From: Cephalopachus bancanus
Lineage: Eukaryota > Chordata > Mammalia > Primates > Tarsiidae
NCBI GenBank assembly: GCA_027257055.1
Contig: JAPVLO010000001.1
Coordinates: forward strand, 10,191,501 to 10,255,500
Length of the DNA: 64,000 nucleotides
Direction of reading: 5' to 3'
Part shown: positions 48,489 to 61,143 of the stretch, one piece after another
How the letters are laid out: each line of letters opens with the position of its first letter
Numbering within the stretch: position 1 is the first letter of the stretch
Made by a program: the position numbers and the translations under genes
The notes under the pieces: model-generated
Seen by the model: the letters and a program-made list of their open reading frames with translations, nothing else
What the model was told of the DNA's origin: nothing
The model's database searches: none

Positions 48489-49827
48489 ATTTGCTAGAAG
48501 AAGAAAAACTTATTTTTGTTTTAACTGCTTCCTTTTTCCTGTGTTTTTCACTCTGGCTTTACATTGAGAGAAATGAGGACTAGACCATCATGATTTTATA
48601 AGAATCTCATTCTTGTTTGGCTTAATATCAAAAAAAGTTCAGCATTACCTCAAATCACATACCATTTCATCCCATTATCCCAAACTTGCCTTATCTCACA
48701 GCAAAAGTTTTATGGTAAACTTCTTAAATGACTTTATTTGAAGAAAGAAAAATACAAAGGAAAATATTTTTTAAAAGCAATATATATTCGCCAAAGTTTA
48801 AAAACAAACAAACAAAAAAAATCTTCTTGATGAGAGAGTTCTCACAGACATATGATTAACTCGAATTTTGCCTGCAGGGAACTGCTTACAGTTAAAACAC
48901 TGTAAACCTGCAATAGTGTGGGATGTATGTGTTTCTCACCCAAGAAAACATTGTCCCAGTATGATGGGAAGTCACTTGAATGAATGCCACATCACTATGC
49001 TGTGTTTTGAACATTTCAAGCAGTAAATTATGCATTCAGAAGTAATAAATGGCTTAGCCTCAGTGACTTTTTCCTGTAACATAATTCGTTTATCCACTAA
49101 ACGGAATGATTTGGAAAAAGTGAATTCTAAAATGAAGTCACAATTTAGACCTTCCTTCCTGTTTTCTAGCATTAAAGTATGACTGAAGATACCATGTAAC
49201 AAGTGCAAACAGATGCTCTTAAATAAAATGACATAGTTTTGTTTCCTTAATTTCAAATATTCATCATGAACACTAATAGGATGTGCTATTGACAGCTCAG
49301 AAATAAGAGGAGTTTTTAAAAATGTCATAACTTCGAAACAGTTTAGTGAGTTGTTTTTGTATGTGCACTTAAAAGACTGTAATGACACACATTACTTAAT
49401 GACTCTCACTTGGGAAGAGGGAACTCAAGGACACCGTCTAGGGCTGAGTCGGCAGAGGCCACCATACTAGGTGAGGTTTGAACATGGTGGGTGGGCGGGT
49501 CAGTCTAGTGAGAAAACAGTCACAGTGTGAAACAACAGACATCACATCTGGAATATAAGAAAGTCTGCCAGAGCACGTATATAACCATTATGTGCTTAGC
49601 CATTAAAAATCACACGAAGATCAAGTAAGCAGCAATCAATGAAGATGCTAAGAGTTATAGTTACCTTTGACAATGCAGATCTGAAAAGTCACTGGTTGCA
49701 GACATACAGAGTGAAAAAAGCAAGAGGAAAAGGCAGGGAAGGCAGGTGTACATGTGTGTGTCTACAGGTGTGTGCACCAGTGTGTGTGTCCGCACGTGTG
49801 TGCTTGCAAGTACATGGGGCACATATA

Positions 49828-49862
49828 GGGTATATATATTTTATATATAGTATATATATACT

Positions 49863-49903
<41 letters not shown>
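49828..49903. repeat. (TA)n-(CA)n compound microsatellite
   Basis: TATATATATTTTATATATAG followed by about 19 AC units. GT-rich sequence lies just upstream at 49,745-49,805. Confidence 0.9.
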
Positions 49904-49904
<1 letters not shown>

Positions 49905-50141
49905 TAAAAAATACCCTCCAGGCTCAATCCAGCACACTGACACTTTTTTTAGAAAGATCAAACCGTACTGGCAATAAACTAATCCCACCTTTTTATTTCA
50001 TTTTGTTTTATTTTATTTTTTGCTAGAGACATGTTTAAACACATGAGATTATTTATAGAGTGGTTTACTTTATTTCCCCTCAAAATATTGCTTGTAACAC
50101 GCTGGTGTCTTGATTTTTAATGAATTCTGTTGGAGAAAAAC

Positions 50142-50191
50142 AACTAAGTCTAAGACTTTATTGCTAAAAGTTATGATGATTTATGCAGATA
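50142..50191 (+). repeat. 50-bp dispersed direct repeat, copy 2
   Basis: Same orientation as copy 1, 1,703 bp away. Flanking bases do not match on either side. It is not recognisable as a known transposon family. Confidence 0.9.
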
Positions 50192-51457
50192 GAATCTCTC
50201 ATTAGGTTAAAAAAAATCAACATGATTTCATTTAAAGAAATCATTTAAAGATTTTCATCTAGTACACCTTAAGGGAATGTTTCTTATTGTCACAGTGATT
50301 CAGACAAGGTAACACAGTGAGAACATGATAGTCAACAGTAAAAGAATAAATAACTTCACACAGAAGAGCCAACCTTAACATGGGCCAAAGCCTACTAAGA
50401 AAGAGTAATTGTGTTTTATAAATAGGTAGCCAGATGGCCACTTCAATAGTAATGACTAAGCTCCCATTTTTTTAAGTCAAGAATAATGTAAGAGTTCTAA
50501 AGATAAAACATAATTCCCTATTGTCTCTACTAGCTCTATTTAAGCATTAGATTTTTTAAAATGAAACTTCCCAGGCAAGAGATAGTGATAATATCTAATG
50601 AAAATATTCTGAACCACAAAGAAGCATGCACTTGAGTGAATTATTTCTAGCACATAATCCATTGCCTGCTCTCAAGTTTTTAACGGTCTTAATCATTAAA
50701 AGATCCTTGTGAAGTTAGGAAAATATCTAGTTTGGAAAGGGTCAGAGTAAAAAGTTCATGGTGGGGATGGTGCCCAAGCCACAAAGCTCTTGCTCATTCT
50801 ACTGTCACTAATCACATGCAATGATATTAATGACCCAGTAATTGCAAGAGGATAGCACTGAAGTGGAAAACATTCATCAGAGGCAGAGTTCATCTCCTGT
50901 GGTAGGACTTCACCAGTGACTGAATTAATGTCTGCTGACAGTTTAGAATATAACACTGCAGATGAGAAAATTTGCCACTCGCATGGTATAATAGTTTAGG
51001 AGGGCGTGATGTTATTTGCTTTGACCATCTAGAGACCAGCGGTAACCCCAATAAAGTACCCCTATCTAAACTTGCCCTACACATGAACCTTATTCTGTTC
51101 AGGGGACATGTTCTATATGACAGGAATCCAGAGCGATTTTCCACATGTTTGCTTCAATAAAAAAACACCTTCATCTCCTGTTTAATATCAGGAACCACAA
51201 AATGGAGCTACTTTACTAATGCAAAAAGCCATTTGCAAAGCATAACTGTCACACAGCCGGGCTCCCCTGTAATGAGATCAATTACGTGCCCACCCGAGGT
51301 CTGGCCAATCCGTCAGTCCATCCATGCAACAAAGCCACAGCGTCTGTACTTGACTGCGGAAACTTGAAGTCTCTTGTCGCCTCTATTTGCATGTTTGAGA
51401 TATTTTGATGTTTAATAGTGCTACTATTTGGTACCTCTCTACTGAGGGGCTCAACGT

Positions 51458-51478
51458 ACACACACACACACACACACA
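51458..51478. repeat. (CA)n microsatellite
   Basis: About 10 CA units. Confidence 0.85.
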
Positions 51479-53839
51479 TCACACAAACACAAGATAGCAT
51501 AAACTTATTGAAGAAATAGAATTGTAGCTATAAAAAGAAAATTCAGAACATGTAACAAATTGCTATTTGAATCACCTTTCCCCAATGGCCCTTCCTCCTT
51601 TCCTATTACCCTTGAAAGATCTTCCTAGTTCAACTTCAGGGGCATAGGTTAGTTCTGTGTTATACAATACATGACAGGGCGTTGGTGCCAACATGCTTGA
51701 TCCAAGCACCAAGTTCATCATGTATGGTTCATTCAGTGTTGGCGACATGTGTGTACATACACTCTCTTTACTCTCTCTGAGTAGTATGCTACCTTGACGA
51801 TGTTCTATGGGCACTTAAATGTTTGGTGACCTAGGAGGACTTGTCCCACACTGGCAATGCTAGTCCAAGGCTCTGACAGCCCTGGGCCGCATTTTGGTCC
51901 CTGACATTTCTCAGCAATCTGAGTTGCACGAAGCTCCTCACACTCTCTAAGTTTCGGTTTTCTCACAGTGATAAGAATTGTTTTGTCACCTGTATCTAGA
52001 CTCCAAAGTGACAGATGAATTGTGAAGGCCACAACACTTCCCTAAGTGATCAAACACCTGGGTTGAGATTTTGAAACTTTAGGAACAAACGTGTGACTCT
52101 TAAAAAAAAGTTTTCTCAAAGTAATATTTTTTTATGCTTTTCTATGCCTCTTGGCCATTTTTAAGTATTTTATTTTGCTGTCAATTTTTATCTTTTTGAT
52201 GAATACTTAAAAGATATTACAAAAAAAAAAAAAAAACTTGTCTTCTTTCATGCTTGTCCCTAGGTTCCCAGTGTTGTTCAGTTATTTACAAATTTAAATG
52301 AACCTTTAAAAGATCATAAATAACAGGTGCTGGAGATATGAAGATATGTTTTATGAAATAACACAGGCAGTTTTATTCTGAGCAGTTTCTAAATAATTCT
52401 TGCTGTCACAAGAATTATTCACTTAATGTGAACAGAGGGTTTCCATCCACAGCAGCCTTATCCTCTTACACACTCTGAGATCTGGGACAGATATCCCTAC
52501 GGCCATGACTCTATTGTACCCGAGAGCCAGACATTTCTCAGCACAATCTCAAGTTAAACAGAAGCCAAGGATGTATTCCTTAAGTGTAAAGAATTTAGCT
52601 TTATTCATATTACATTCAACAAAGAGCCTTAGTGATACACACTTGGGAGAGCCTTCAATACAGCCAGAAAAGGAATTCACATTATGTTAAAAAACAACAG
52701 AAACAATGTTTCTAATTATCAGACTAATGGACTGGTCTACTTTCCCAGCTAGTCTCAGTGATAAGGCAACCCTGACACATTTTCTCCTCTGGAAGGTTAC
52801 TTATACTATATTAGGATGCTGCTAAAATTATCAATACAAATACAGTATTTTCTTTGTGTAGTAGGCAACTGAGAAAAAGTCCTGACAAGACTGGTGAAGT
52901 GGAAACTGGGGAAAATGATTATATGTATCTGAAGAATCCTGCCCTGTCTGTCTCTTTTGGGTCTTACAAAGGATCTGCTAACAAGCTTGGGCAATTCCAG
53001 GAACAAAAAGATAGATAAATGCATGTTTCTTGGTAAAGGAAGCCCAAGGACAAAAGAGCTTTCATAACACTCAGAGAAGACAAAGAGGGAAGATCTTGTA
53101 ATTAAGTTACGCGGCATTACTGAAACTTGTAAACTCTCTGGAGTTCCATTTTATGGATGGACTTCAAATCAAGGAAGCTTTTGAGCCAGCCTCCCCAGGC
53201 CTTCAAGCACAGGGTTGCCTGTCTCCTGCCTCAGTCTCCTCCCCAGCTCCAAAGTTAACTCTTAGGAGGGGAGACCCCCAAATCCCAGAATTATCTTTTG
53301 GAGGGTGGCCCCTTGTGGTGCAGGCTTCCCCCTCTAGGTAAGTGTTCTAGGAACCCATCGGTCATAGTGTACCAGCTAGTGTTGTTGTGAGAGGATACAT
53401 TCAGCTTCAGTGCTTGTTTTTTGGGAGATGCTTTCAACGCATTTGCCCATCTCATGATGGTGATTTATAAGCGCACCTGCCCACAACATGCTGAGCGCTC
53501 AGCAGTTTTTGACCCAAAATCGAATGACCCCCCTGCTCCACCTTTCCTATTCACCTATTATTGCCCAAGTAACTTTTTTTGTTTGTTTGCCCAGATGAAA
53601 AAAATCCTCAAAGGGAAACATTTGCCGATGTAGAAGAGGTGAAACCAAAAAATAGCAGAAGCACTAAAAGGCATCAACATTGACAAGTTTAAAAACCGTT
53701 TTAAGCAGTGGAAAAAGAGTCTCAGTCGGTGTACTGCATCAAATGGAGAGTACTTTAAAGGAGACTGGAGTTTATGCATACACCATTTTCTATAAATAAA
53801 TTCCATGTTCATTGGGGTACCCCTCATTTGTACTTATCT

Positions 53840-54015
53840 GGTGCCAGATACAAAGGTAAGTACTTTACGTATCTCACTCCATTTACGCTCCCATCATCTC
53901 TGTGAAGCAGGTGTTATCATCCTCCCCATTTTACAGATGAAGAGACTGAAGCAGAGAAAGGCTAAGTTACTTGTCAAAGGGCACTCAAGAGCACAGGTCT
54001 ATCAGACCCCAGATT
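53840..54015 (-). mobile_element. MIR, minus
   Basis: 'ccccattttacagatgaaga' followed by 'gactgaagcagagaaagg' and 'ctaagttacttgtcaaaggg' is a clear inverse MIR core. Confidence 0.7.
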
Positions 54016-54830
54016 CTCCCCCATAATACGAATCTGTTTCTCTAAGAGGTATGTGTATATAACCTCCAAGCATCCCCAAGATTCTGATGAACATTCTACT
54101 ACAAAGATGGCAGTTGTAGGTTAAAGTGAATATGTAGTTAAATGTTTCAACTCAGCAATTATGTGCAAGGTGTCCCACATAAATCCCCACCCCTCAGCCT
54201 GAGGACCTAGGTGACAGGCTGATGTTGCTGCATCGCTAAATTGGATGACATTTAATGACGAAAGTGTGGCTTTGGCTGCACTTGCCTACGTCAATAATTC
54301 ATCAAGTAAAGCACACGATCACTTTACAGAGCCCGCATAGTCTCATATATTCTAAAAGAAATCAGTGGGTCAGAGGAACTTTGAAAGCTCCCATAACTAT
54401 TTTGCTAGAGAAAGAGAGAACAGTACATTCAGTATATTACAGTATGACTTGCCAAAACTACTCCCCAGAAATAAATACACCAAAAACAGAAAGAAAAAAA
54501 AAGAAAAATAATAAGGATTAGAATCCACAGTTCTTCTGTTTTGATTCTTTAAGAAAATTGTTTCATTATATTTGTGCAAGCATTTCACTTTATTTTGTGC
54601 TTCTGCTTACAAGTAGAGTACATGCCTAAAAAATAACAAGGCTGTTTCTGGAGCTTTCCAAATTTATCTGCTCCTATTAAAAAAAAAAAAAAAGTGCTTC
54701 CAACAATGGAAACTCCTCCCAATTCATTCAGTAGTTTTCAAGGAAGACCTACTCAAGGACAGCAAGTGAGGGACGCCCCCAAGAAGGACTAGCGTGAGCA
54801 ACACACGGTATATATTATAGAACAACTTTT

Positions 54831-55121
54831 TGTTTTGAGTCAAGGTCTCACTCTATCACCCAGGCTGGAGTGCAGTGGCACAGTCACAGCTTACCACAGC
54901 CTCAACCTCCTGGGCTCAGGTGATCTTCCTGCCTCAGCCTCCCAAAGTAGCTGGGACTACAGGCATACATCACGATGATTGGCTAATTTTTTTTTTCTTC
55001 CCTGTAGAGACGAGGTCTTGCTATGTTGCCTAGGTTAGTCTTGAATTCCTGGTTCAAGCAATCCTCCCACTGTGGCCTCCCAAAGTGCTGGGATTACAGA
55101 TGTGAGATACCACGCCTGGTG
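54831..55121 (-). mobile_element. Alu, minus (intron 2)
   Basis: Same orientation as EFNB2. Target-site duplication GAACAACTTTT at 54,820-54,830 and 55,122-55,132. Confidence 0.93.
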
Positions 55122-55162
55122 GAACAACTTTTAATCGAGCAATCTTTAGAAATAAGGACTTC

Positions 55163-55308
55163 AGTCAGGCTCAGTGGCTCAGTCTGTAATCCCAGCATTT
55201 TGGGAGGCCAAGGTGAGTGGATTGCCTGAGCTCGCGGGTTCGAGACCAGCCCAGGCAACTTGGCAAGATAATACCAATATTATCTCTACAATAAAAAAGA
55301 AAAAAAAA
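55163..55308 (+). mobile_element. Left Alu arm, plus (intron 2)
   Basis: Left arm of the local type (GCTCGCGGGTTCGAGACC) with an ATAATACCA insertion and an A-rich tail. No right arm. Confidence 0.8.
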
Positions 55309-56125
55309 TGAGCACTTCTAGACTATGGCACAAGATGCATCTTAGCTAAGGATTTGCAGCCAAATAATGCAAAAGCCAGACAGAGCTAAATGGAGAGGTG
55401 TTCCACGCACACAGGATTCTGTGTTCAATAGCTTGGACGTGGCTGTTGCTCACTTCAAGAGGATGAACACAATGGCGTGTATTCTGCATCCATCTCTGAC
55501 TCAACACGACCCGGGTGGTATGATGAAAGCCTCTTTGTAGGTATTTGCAGGGCTGGACCCTGAGGCTGGGTAACCTCATGCAACCTAGGCAGGATGGCAG
55601 TACAGAGTCCAGCACACCACACCTGCTGAGTCACTCAGCTCCAGCCTGTCTCCTCTGAGAAGAAAGCATAAGCCAAGCACAGAAAGTGCTTCCAAGACAA
55701 CACTGTGGGTAATGGCTGGGGACACGAGCACACTGTCCGAACAGCAGCTGGGGCAGTTAGTCTGTCTAAGATAGAGCTGTCCTGGAAAATGGCAATATCA
55801 AGTTCTGGGCTTTGAACTGCTCTGTGTGACACTGTCATGCTGGGTCCCTCACTTGTGGAACATACAGCACCCAGAGGGGGCCCTCGGGTAAGCCACAGGC
55901 ATCAGGTGACAATGACATGTCAGAGCAGGGTCCTCAGTGCTGACAAAGGCCTCGCAGGGGCAGGAGGTTCATTGGGGAGGCTGTGTGTTGGGGGGGAGGG
56001 TAGAGACAGGAGAATCCTGTGCTTCCCACTTAATTGGACTGTAAAGCGAAAACTGCTCTAAAAAAGAAAATGGCAATTTTAGAAGAGACTATAAAAATAA
56101 CTATAGGTTATAGCAAACTCTTACT
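55309..56125. other. Unique EFNB2 intron 2 sequence
   Basis: No feature recognised. Confidence 0.35.
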
Positions 56126-56130
56126 GTTTT

Positions 56131-56431
56131 TTGTTTTTGTTTTTGAGCTGGATTCTCACTTTGCCACTTGAGCTGGAGTATAGCAGCACTATCATGGCTT
56201 ACCACAGCCTCCACCTACCGGGCTCGGGTGATCCTTCCACCTCAGCCTCCAGAGTAGCTGGGACTACACGCGTGCTCCATCATGCCCAGCTAATTTTTTG
56301 ATTTTTTTGTAGAGATGAGGTCTCTCTACATTGCCTAGGCTCGGCTCAAACTCCTGGGCTCCTCCCAAGCGATTCTCCTGCCTCAGCCTCCCAAAGTGCT
56401 GGTATTACAGGTGTGAGGCACCATCCTTGGC
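56131..56431 (-). mobile_element. Alu, old, minus (intron 2)
   Basis: Both arms diverged. Flanks CTTACTGTTTTTT and CTTACTATGTTTTT are the likely target-site duplication. Confidence 0.9.
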
Positions 56432-56628
56432 TTCTTACTATGTTTTTAAAGCATTTAAGAATCTGAACGCAATAAAGAACAAGGGTTTTTCAGACCAGAT
56501 CGTCGTAATATCCTCACCTTTGGATCATTTAAAGATCAGGAGATTTCATTATGCAAATTAGGTGCAAGGCTAATTACTGAAATAGATGACTTGAAAAAGT
56601 CAATTCTAAACAAGAAGAAAACCCATAT

Positions 56629-56784
56629 ACAGACGGTTCCTCAACTCAGGTGGGACTATGTCTCAATAAACCCATGGTAAGTTGGAAATGGCATTAAGCT
56701 GAAAATGCATTTAATACCCTGATAGATCCAAAAGAAAGTCAAAAAGTCGTGAGTCTAACCATTGTAGGTCGGAAACCATCTGTG
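56629..56784. mobile_element. Tigger-type MITE relic
   Basis: The ends ACAGACGGTTCCTCAACT and, inverted, ACACAGATGGTTTCCGACCT form imperfect terminal inverted repeats. The interior AATAAACCCATGGTAAGTTG and CATTGTAGGTCGG is typical of old Tigger-related short elements. About 156 bp, no coding capacity. Confidence 0.55.
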
Positions 56785-57659
56785 TATCATTTTGCCACAT
56801 GTTAAGAGCAAAGAACCATCTATGAGAAGAATTAATGAGGATGAACATCAGTCTGTCATATGATTTCCTAAGGGAATTTAGTGCACACTCAGGTTTAAAA
56901 GTTCACTTCCAATTAAAAATTAGTATTTATTTTTAAAACTCAAAGTATGAAGAGTTTATTTTAAATCGGGACACACTACAATCAGATTAAAGGTCTTTAA
57001 AGAATGTACAGCCATTTTGATAGAAGAACCACACTAACAAGCGATGCTATATTGTATTTGTATAACCAGCCATAAAATGGTATACAACGGTAAGAGTTTG
57101 CCATCATTAGCCAGAACAACAAATCTATAAGTATTTTCTAGAGAAGAAATTACAGTTCAAAGAAATAGCTGGGCTCTCACTAAGCTCGGGCAGCGGGACT
57201 AGAACCCAGGAATCTAGGGTCCTGGCCTAATTCTTCTGAAATGCTCTTCATCTAGGGTGCTACCCAACACCATCAGGTCATCTGGACTATTCTCCATCAG
57301 GTAAATCAAGCAGAGCTCCAAAGCATGGAAAGAAACCAAAACCTAACAATGATGCTGATAATAACACTGTCAGCTGTGAAGGCACTTACCAACTAGACAC
57401 TCAGATTTGTCATTAAACACATATAGTAAACATTTCAACAACTTGAATACTGATATTATTTACTGTCTCAAAGTGAATCAATAATTTGAAGTGTTAAAAA
57501 TATACTCGTAAATGTAAGTACTTTTTGTCATGTGATCTAGCCCTGCTTTATGAATGTACTGATATAAAAATTCCTGACTTCAAACACTTTCCTTCTTCTG
57601 AAAAAAAGACACTGTAGAACATGACTGTATGTGTGTGTGTGTGTATTTGTTTGATATGG
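56785..57659. other. Unique EFNB2 intron 2 sequence, with a possible MIR trace
   Basis: 57,130-57,240 may hold a very decayed MIR in minus orientation; otherwise no feature is recognised. Confidence 0.3.
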
Positions 57660-57674
57660 AAAGTAGTGACTTTT

Positions 57675-57961
57675 TTTTCTGAGTTGGAGTCTCACTCCGT
57701 CACCCAGGCTAGAGTGCAGTGACATATTCACGGCCACCCCAGCATTGACCTGCTGGGCTCCAGTGATCCTTCTGCCTCAGTCTTCCAAGTAGCTGGAACT
57801 ACAGGCACATACTACCACGCCCAGCTAATTTTTGATTTATTGTAGAGACAAGATCTCACCAAGTTGCCCAGACTGGTCTCAAACTCACGGACTCAGGCAC
57901 TCCACTCGCCTCGGCCTCCCAAAATGCTGGGATTACAGGCTGAGCCACCGAGCCCGGTTGC
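57675..57961 (-). mobile_element. Alu, minus (intron 2)
   Basis: Perfect target-site duplication AAAGTAGTGACTTTT at 57,660-57,674 and 57,962-57,976. Confidence 0.94.
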
Positions 57962-58095
57962 AAAGTAGTGACTTTTCAAAAATCCCCTAATTGTTTTTGG
58001 TGCCTTGGAATGCTTGAAAAAGCAATGCAAAGTCAATATTAACTTCTGAAACTATTTTTCTTTCCCTCAAACAAAAATTTTTCTTTAATTTCTTT

Positions 58096-58212
58096 ACAGT
58101 TGAAGTTTTGCTATGTTGCCCAGGCTGGTCTCAAACTCCTTGGCCCCAAGAAATCCTCCCACCTCAGCCTCCAAGAGTACTGGGATTATAGGCAAGAGCC
58201 ACCATGCCCAGC
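58096..58212 (-). mobile_element. Left Alu monomer (FLAM-like), minus
   Basis: TTGCTATGTTGCCCAGGCTG to GAGCCACCATGCCCAGCG only; no right arm. Confidence 0.75.
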
Positions 58213-59530
58213 GAATTCCTAAAACAATTTGAAAATGTGTTCTTTGCAATTCACATTTCCTGAAAGGTGAGAGATTGGCTTCTCCATTTTCCCCAAGTAT
58301 CTGAAATGTCTTCCTCTGCCTATGATGATGCAGCAGAAGTCTTTCAACTCTCTGCTGAAAGCCTCACTGGACTTCCCGACACACGTCTGAGCCCTGGGAT
58401 CTGTACCCAGTCCTGTGACAGCCTCCCTTCCAGAGGCCTTCAAATAGTCCCTCGTTGTTTCACACTTGAAAGCCTCAACTTAACTTTAGGAAAGATTCCT
58501 TTATCGCTGGCTACCACATACTTGCTCTGTAAAGCATAACCGAAGGAGAGTTCTGGAGGCCCGGGTAGCTCAGCTAACTGCAGTGACCCTGTTCAGATGG
58601 CATGAGGAGTTTCCAGAAAAAGAAAAATAATGAGAGATGCCATTATGGTGTAGATTAATATTGTACTTATGAACTGTGCTTCTATTGAATACAAATCTTT
58701 CACCTACTGATAAAATGTCATTACTAAATACTGTCTTAAGCAAAGGGACGCTGGGACACCATTTGTTAATTTGTATTTCTTGCATATTATTTCACACTAA
58801 AGGTTAAACCCTTCATGTTTACTGAGATCCCACCTGGACTTGGTGGGAACTCAGAATTTGCAAAGCAATCTTTATGAAGTCATAAGTAGAAGTAAGAAGA
58901 GAAAATCTCTTGGCTTACGGGTGGACATGGCTGCATCCAAGGTTTAGGGACATGCCTTCCCCACCGTCATGACATCTAATCCCAGGCATCCACTGGTCAC
59001 CCCACTCCATCTTCTTTCTTCCACCCCATCCAGGGTCATTCATCTTCGTAATGAATTCCCCTGACCGGTCCAATTCCCTATAAATGTCATACTAAACCTC
59101 AGTGTCCCTAGAAAGTCTTACTTTAAAAGTCTTTTTAAAAAAGAAATGCATTATTCTGCTCCTAAAAGCTTCAAGTTTCCATGTATTTTCCCTAGTAGTT
59201 ATTTTATATTTTTAAAGATTTTCCTGCTATCCTCTATACTTTACCACTCCATCTACCTTATCTTACCTCAGAGTGGCTCTATTTTCATTTTGTAATTGTT
59301 CATTTAAATATATACTTCGCCACATCCTTTTTTCTTTGTTACTTATCATAAGTAAGCTATTCCATGTATCAAGTTGGTTTTCAGCCTCTGTGGCAATTCA
59401 AGGTAAGATAATTAGGTGTCTATGACCACCTTTGTTTTAATTACTAATGTTGTAAAAAAAAGACATGTTATTGAGTACTAATAGGTAAGTATTCAGGTGT
59501 TATTGATTCTGTGCCTTAAAGTGCAGCTCC
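58213..59530. other. Unique EFNB2 intron 2 sequence
   Basis: No transposon recognised. A tRNA-like scrap at 58,559-58,600 is described under findings. Confidence 0.35.
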
Positions 59531-59844
59531 TTGAGCTGGGTGCAGTGGCTTATACCTGTAGTCCCAGCTATTTAGTAGGTCTAGGCTTGAGGCCAGGAAT
59601 TTAAGATCAGCCTGTGCAACATATCGAGACCCTGTCTCAAAAAAGAAATTAGCTGTAGTGGTGGCATGTACCTATGGTCCTGACTGCTCAGGAGGCTGAG
59701 GTGAGAGGTTGAGAGGGTCACTTGAGTCCAGGGGTTGGAGGCTGTAGGGAACTATAATCGTATGACTGGACTCCAGTGTGGGCAACAGAGCGAGACACCA
59801 TCTCTAAACATATATAAATAAATAAAAGTAAATAATTTAAAAAA
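59531..59844 (+). mobile_element. Alu, old, plus (intron 2)
   Basis: Target-site duplication TAAAGTGCAGCTC at 59,517-59,529 and 59,845-59,857; AAAT-rich tail. Confidence 0.92.
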
Positions 59845-59857
59845 TAAAGTGCAGCTC

Positions 59858-60859
59858 GTAGATTGCCAGCGTTTCAACCTGATCACCATGAGGTGGGAGA
59901 GCCCAGCCGACAGCAGTTCCCAAATGAACTGAATTCTATAGTAACAAGTGAATGCAGAACTCCATCCAGTTACGAATATAATTTTAAACTCAGGAAATTT
60001 AGAAAAAAAAGTTCATTGCTTGAATGATATAAACAGCTGTCTGAGTCACCCAGACTTTACTCTGACAAAACTGGGGGCCCTGGAAATGATGCCAGCCTTT
60101 TGCCGGTGCATGAATTGCACACAGTAGGCAGGTGTTCAAGGTGTGTCGATCAGAGAACTCCACAGCCCCAAGAGTTAGCTTCAGCTTCCACCCAACGGAT
60201 ACCCGGCAACTATCCCTGAAACAAGGCATCAATTTACTATAGACATAGGAAAAAGACAAAGTCATTCATTGAGCAAACCAAGTGTTGTCTTATTCTCCTG
60301 AGTCTGGTTTAATGTAACCACGTACAATCATGCTTCGCCTGTAATCCCTGTCCTTCTAATGGATGAACTCCATCTTCTAAGGACTGACAACTTTATGAGG
60401 AAAACCATAGTTTGTACCGCTTGTTCGCTGTTGAATCCTTAGCATTTAAGCATGGTCTCTGGCACAGAAAAAATACTGAATGAATGAGTGAATGAATGGA
60501 TGGATGGATGAAGAGAAAAGGCATTGCACAAGGTTTACCTATCAAAATCTCACCAATGGTCCTTAAAAACGGTTTTGTCAGTAGAGATGCTGAGTATATT
60601 CATATAATACATTTATTTCTCAATACTATAAGAATTCTAGGAGCTCTTTCTCTTTGGATACTTATATTTAACGAATACTGTTAGCACGGGGTCCCAAATT
60701 CAATGAAGGTTTCTTTGAAAAAAAAAAAAAGTGGACAGTTGTTCAGCAAGGATTCTTACCAAATTATTTGCCATAATAATTTTAAGGAAACAAAAATCAA
60801 TACAAACCTATTTAGCTTATCCTAATTTCTATAAAATAAATGAATAGAATTATACTTAC
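59858..60859. other. EFNB2 intron 2, 5' end
   Basis: Unique sequence leading to the exon 2 donor, with a GAAT/GGAT simple repeat at 60,476-60,513 that may be the tail of a MIR/L2 copy. Confidence 0.45.
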
Positions 60860-61143
60860 ATATAATGTAATAATCTTTGTTCTTCTGAAATTCTAGACCC
60901 CAGAGGTTAGGGCTGAATTCTTGAAACTTGATAGTGAATTTTACATCTTGGTCTGGCCTGGCACAGTTGAGGAGAGGAGTATTTTCCTTCTTAATAGTGC
61001 ATCTATCTGCTTGGTCCTTGTCAACCATGTAAACTTTATAATATTCATACTGGCCAACAGTTTTAGAGTCCACTTTGGGGCAAATAATATCCAATTTGTC
61101 TCCTATTTGTGGGTATAGTACCAGTCCTTGTCCAGGTAGAAAT
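60860..61143 (-). CDS. EFNB2: EFNB2 coding exon 2: Eph receptor-binding domain
   Basis: This 284-nt exon encodes about residues 42-135 plus split codons at both ends. It begins with the third base of Lys41 and ends with the first base of Ser136. It follows a pyrimidine-rich CTTTTAG acceptor and ends at T|GTAAGT. It carries most of the ephrin cupredoxin-like ectodomain. Visible landmarks are Cys62 (DIICPKV), Cys89 (ADRCTIKK) and Cys101 (LLNCA), known to form disulfides in ephrins, and the receptor-binding G-H loop FSPNLWGLEF (about 117-126). Compared with the human protein as I remember it, Lys103 is Arg and Ile108 is Val, both conservative. The reading frame continues into exon 3 with no stop. 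Ephrin identity is certain, and B2 rather than B1 or B3 is clear from the G-H loop and flanks. Confidence 0.97.

Larger units (their letters stand above)
45692..54819. other. Alu-free 9-kb stretch of EFNB2 intron 2
   Basis: I find no Alu or L1 here, only microsatellites (A-run 47,980-48,004; TA/CA 49,828-49,903; CA 51,458-51,478), a MIR near 53,840-54,015, and a 50-bp repeated segment listed separately. No exon is supported. Enhancers could lie here, but none can be proven from sequence. Confidence 0.45.
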
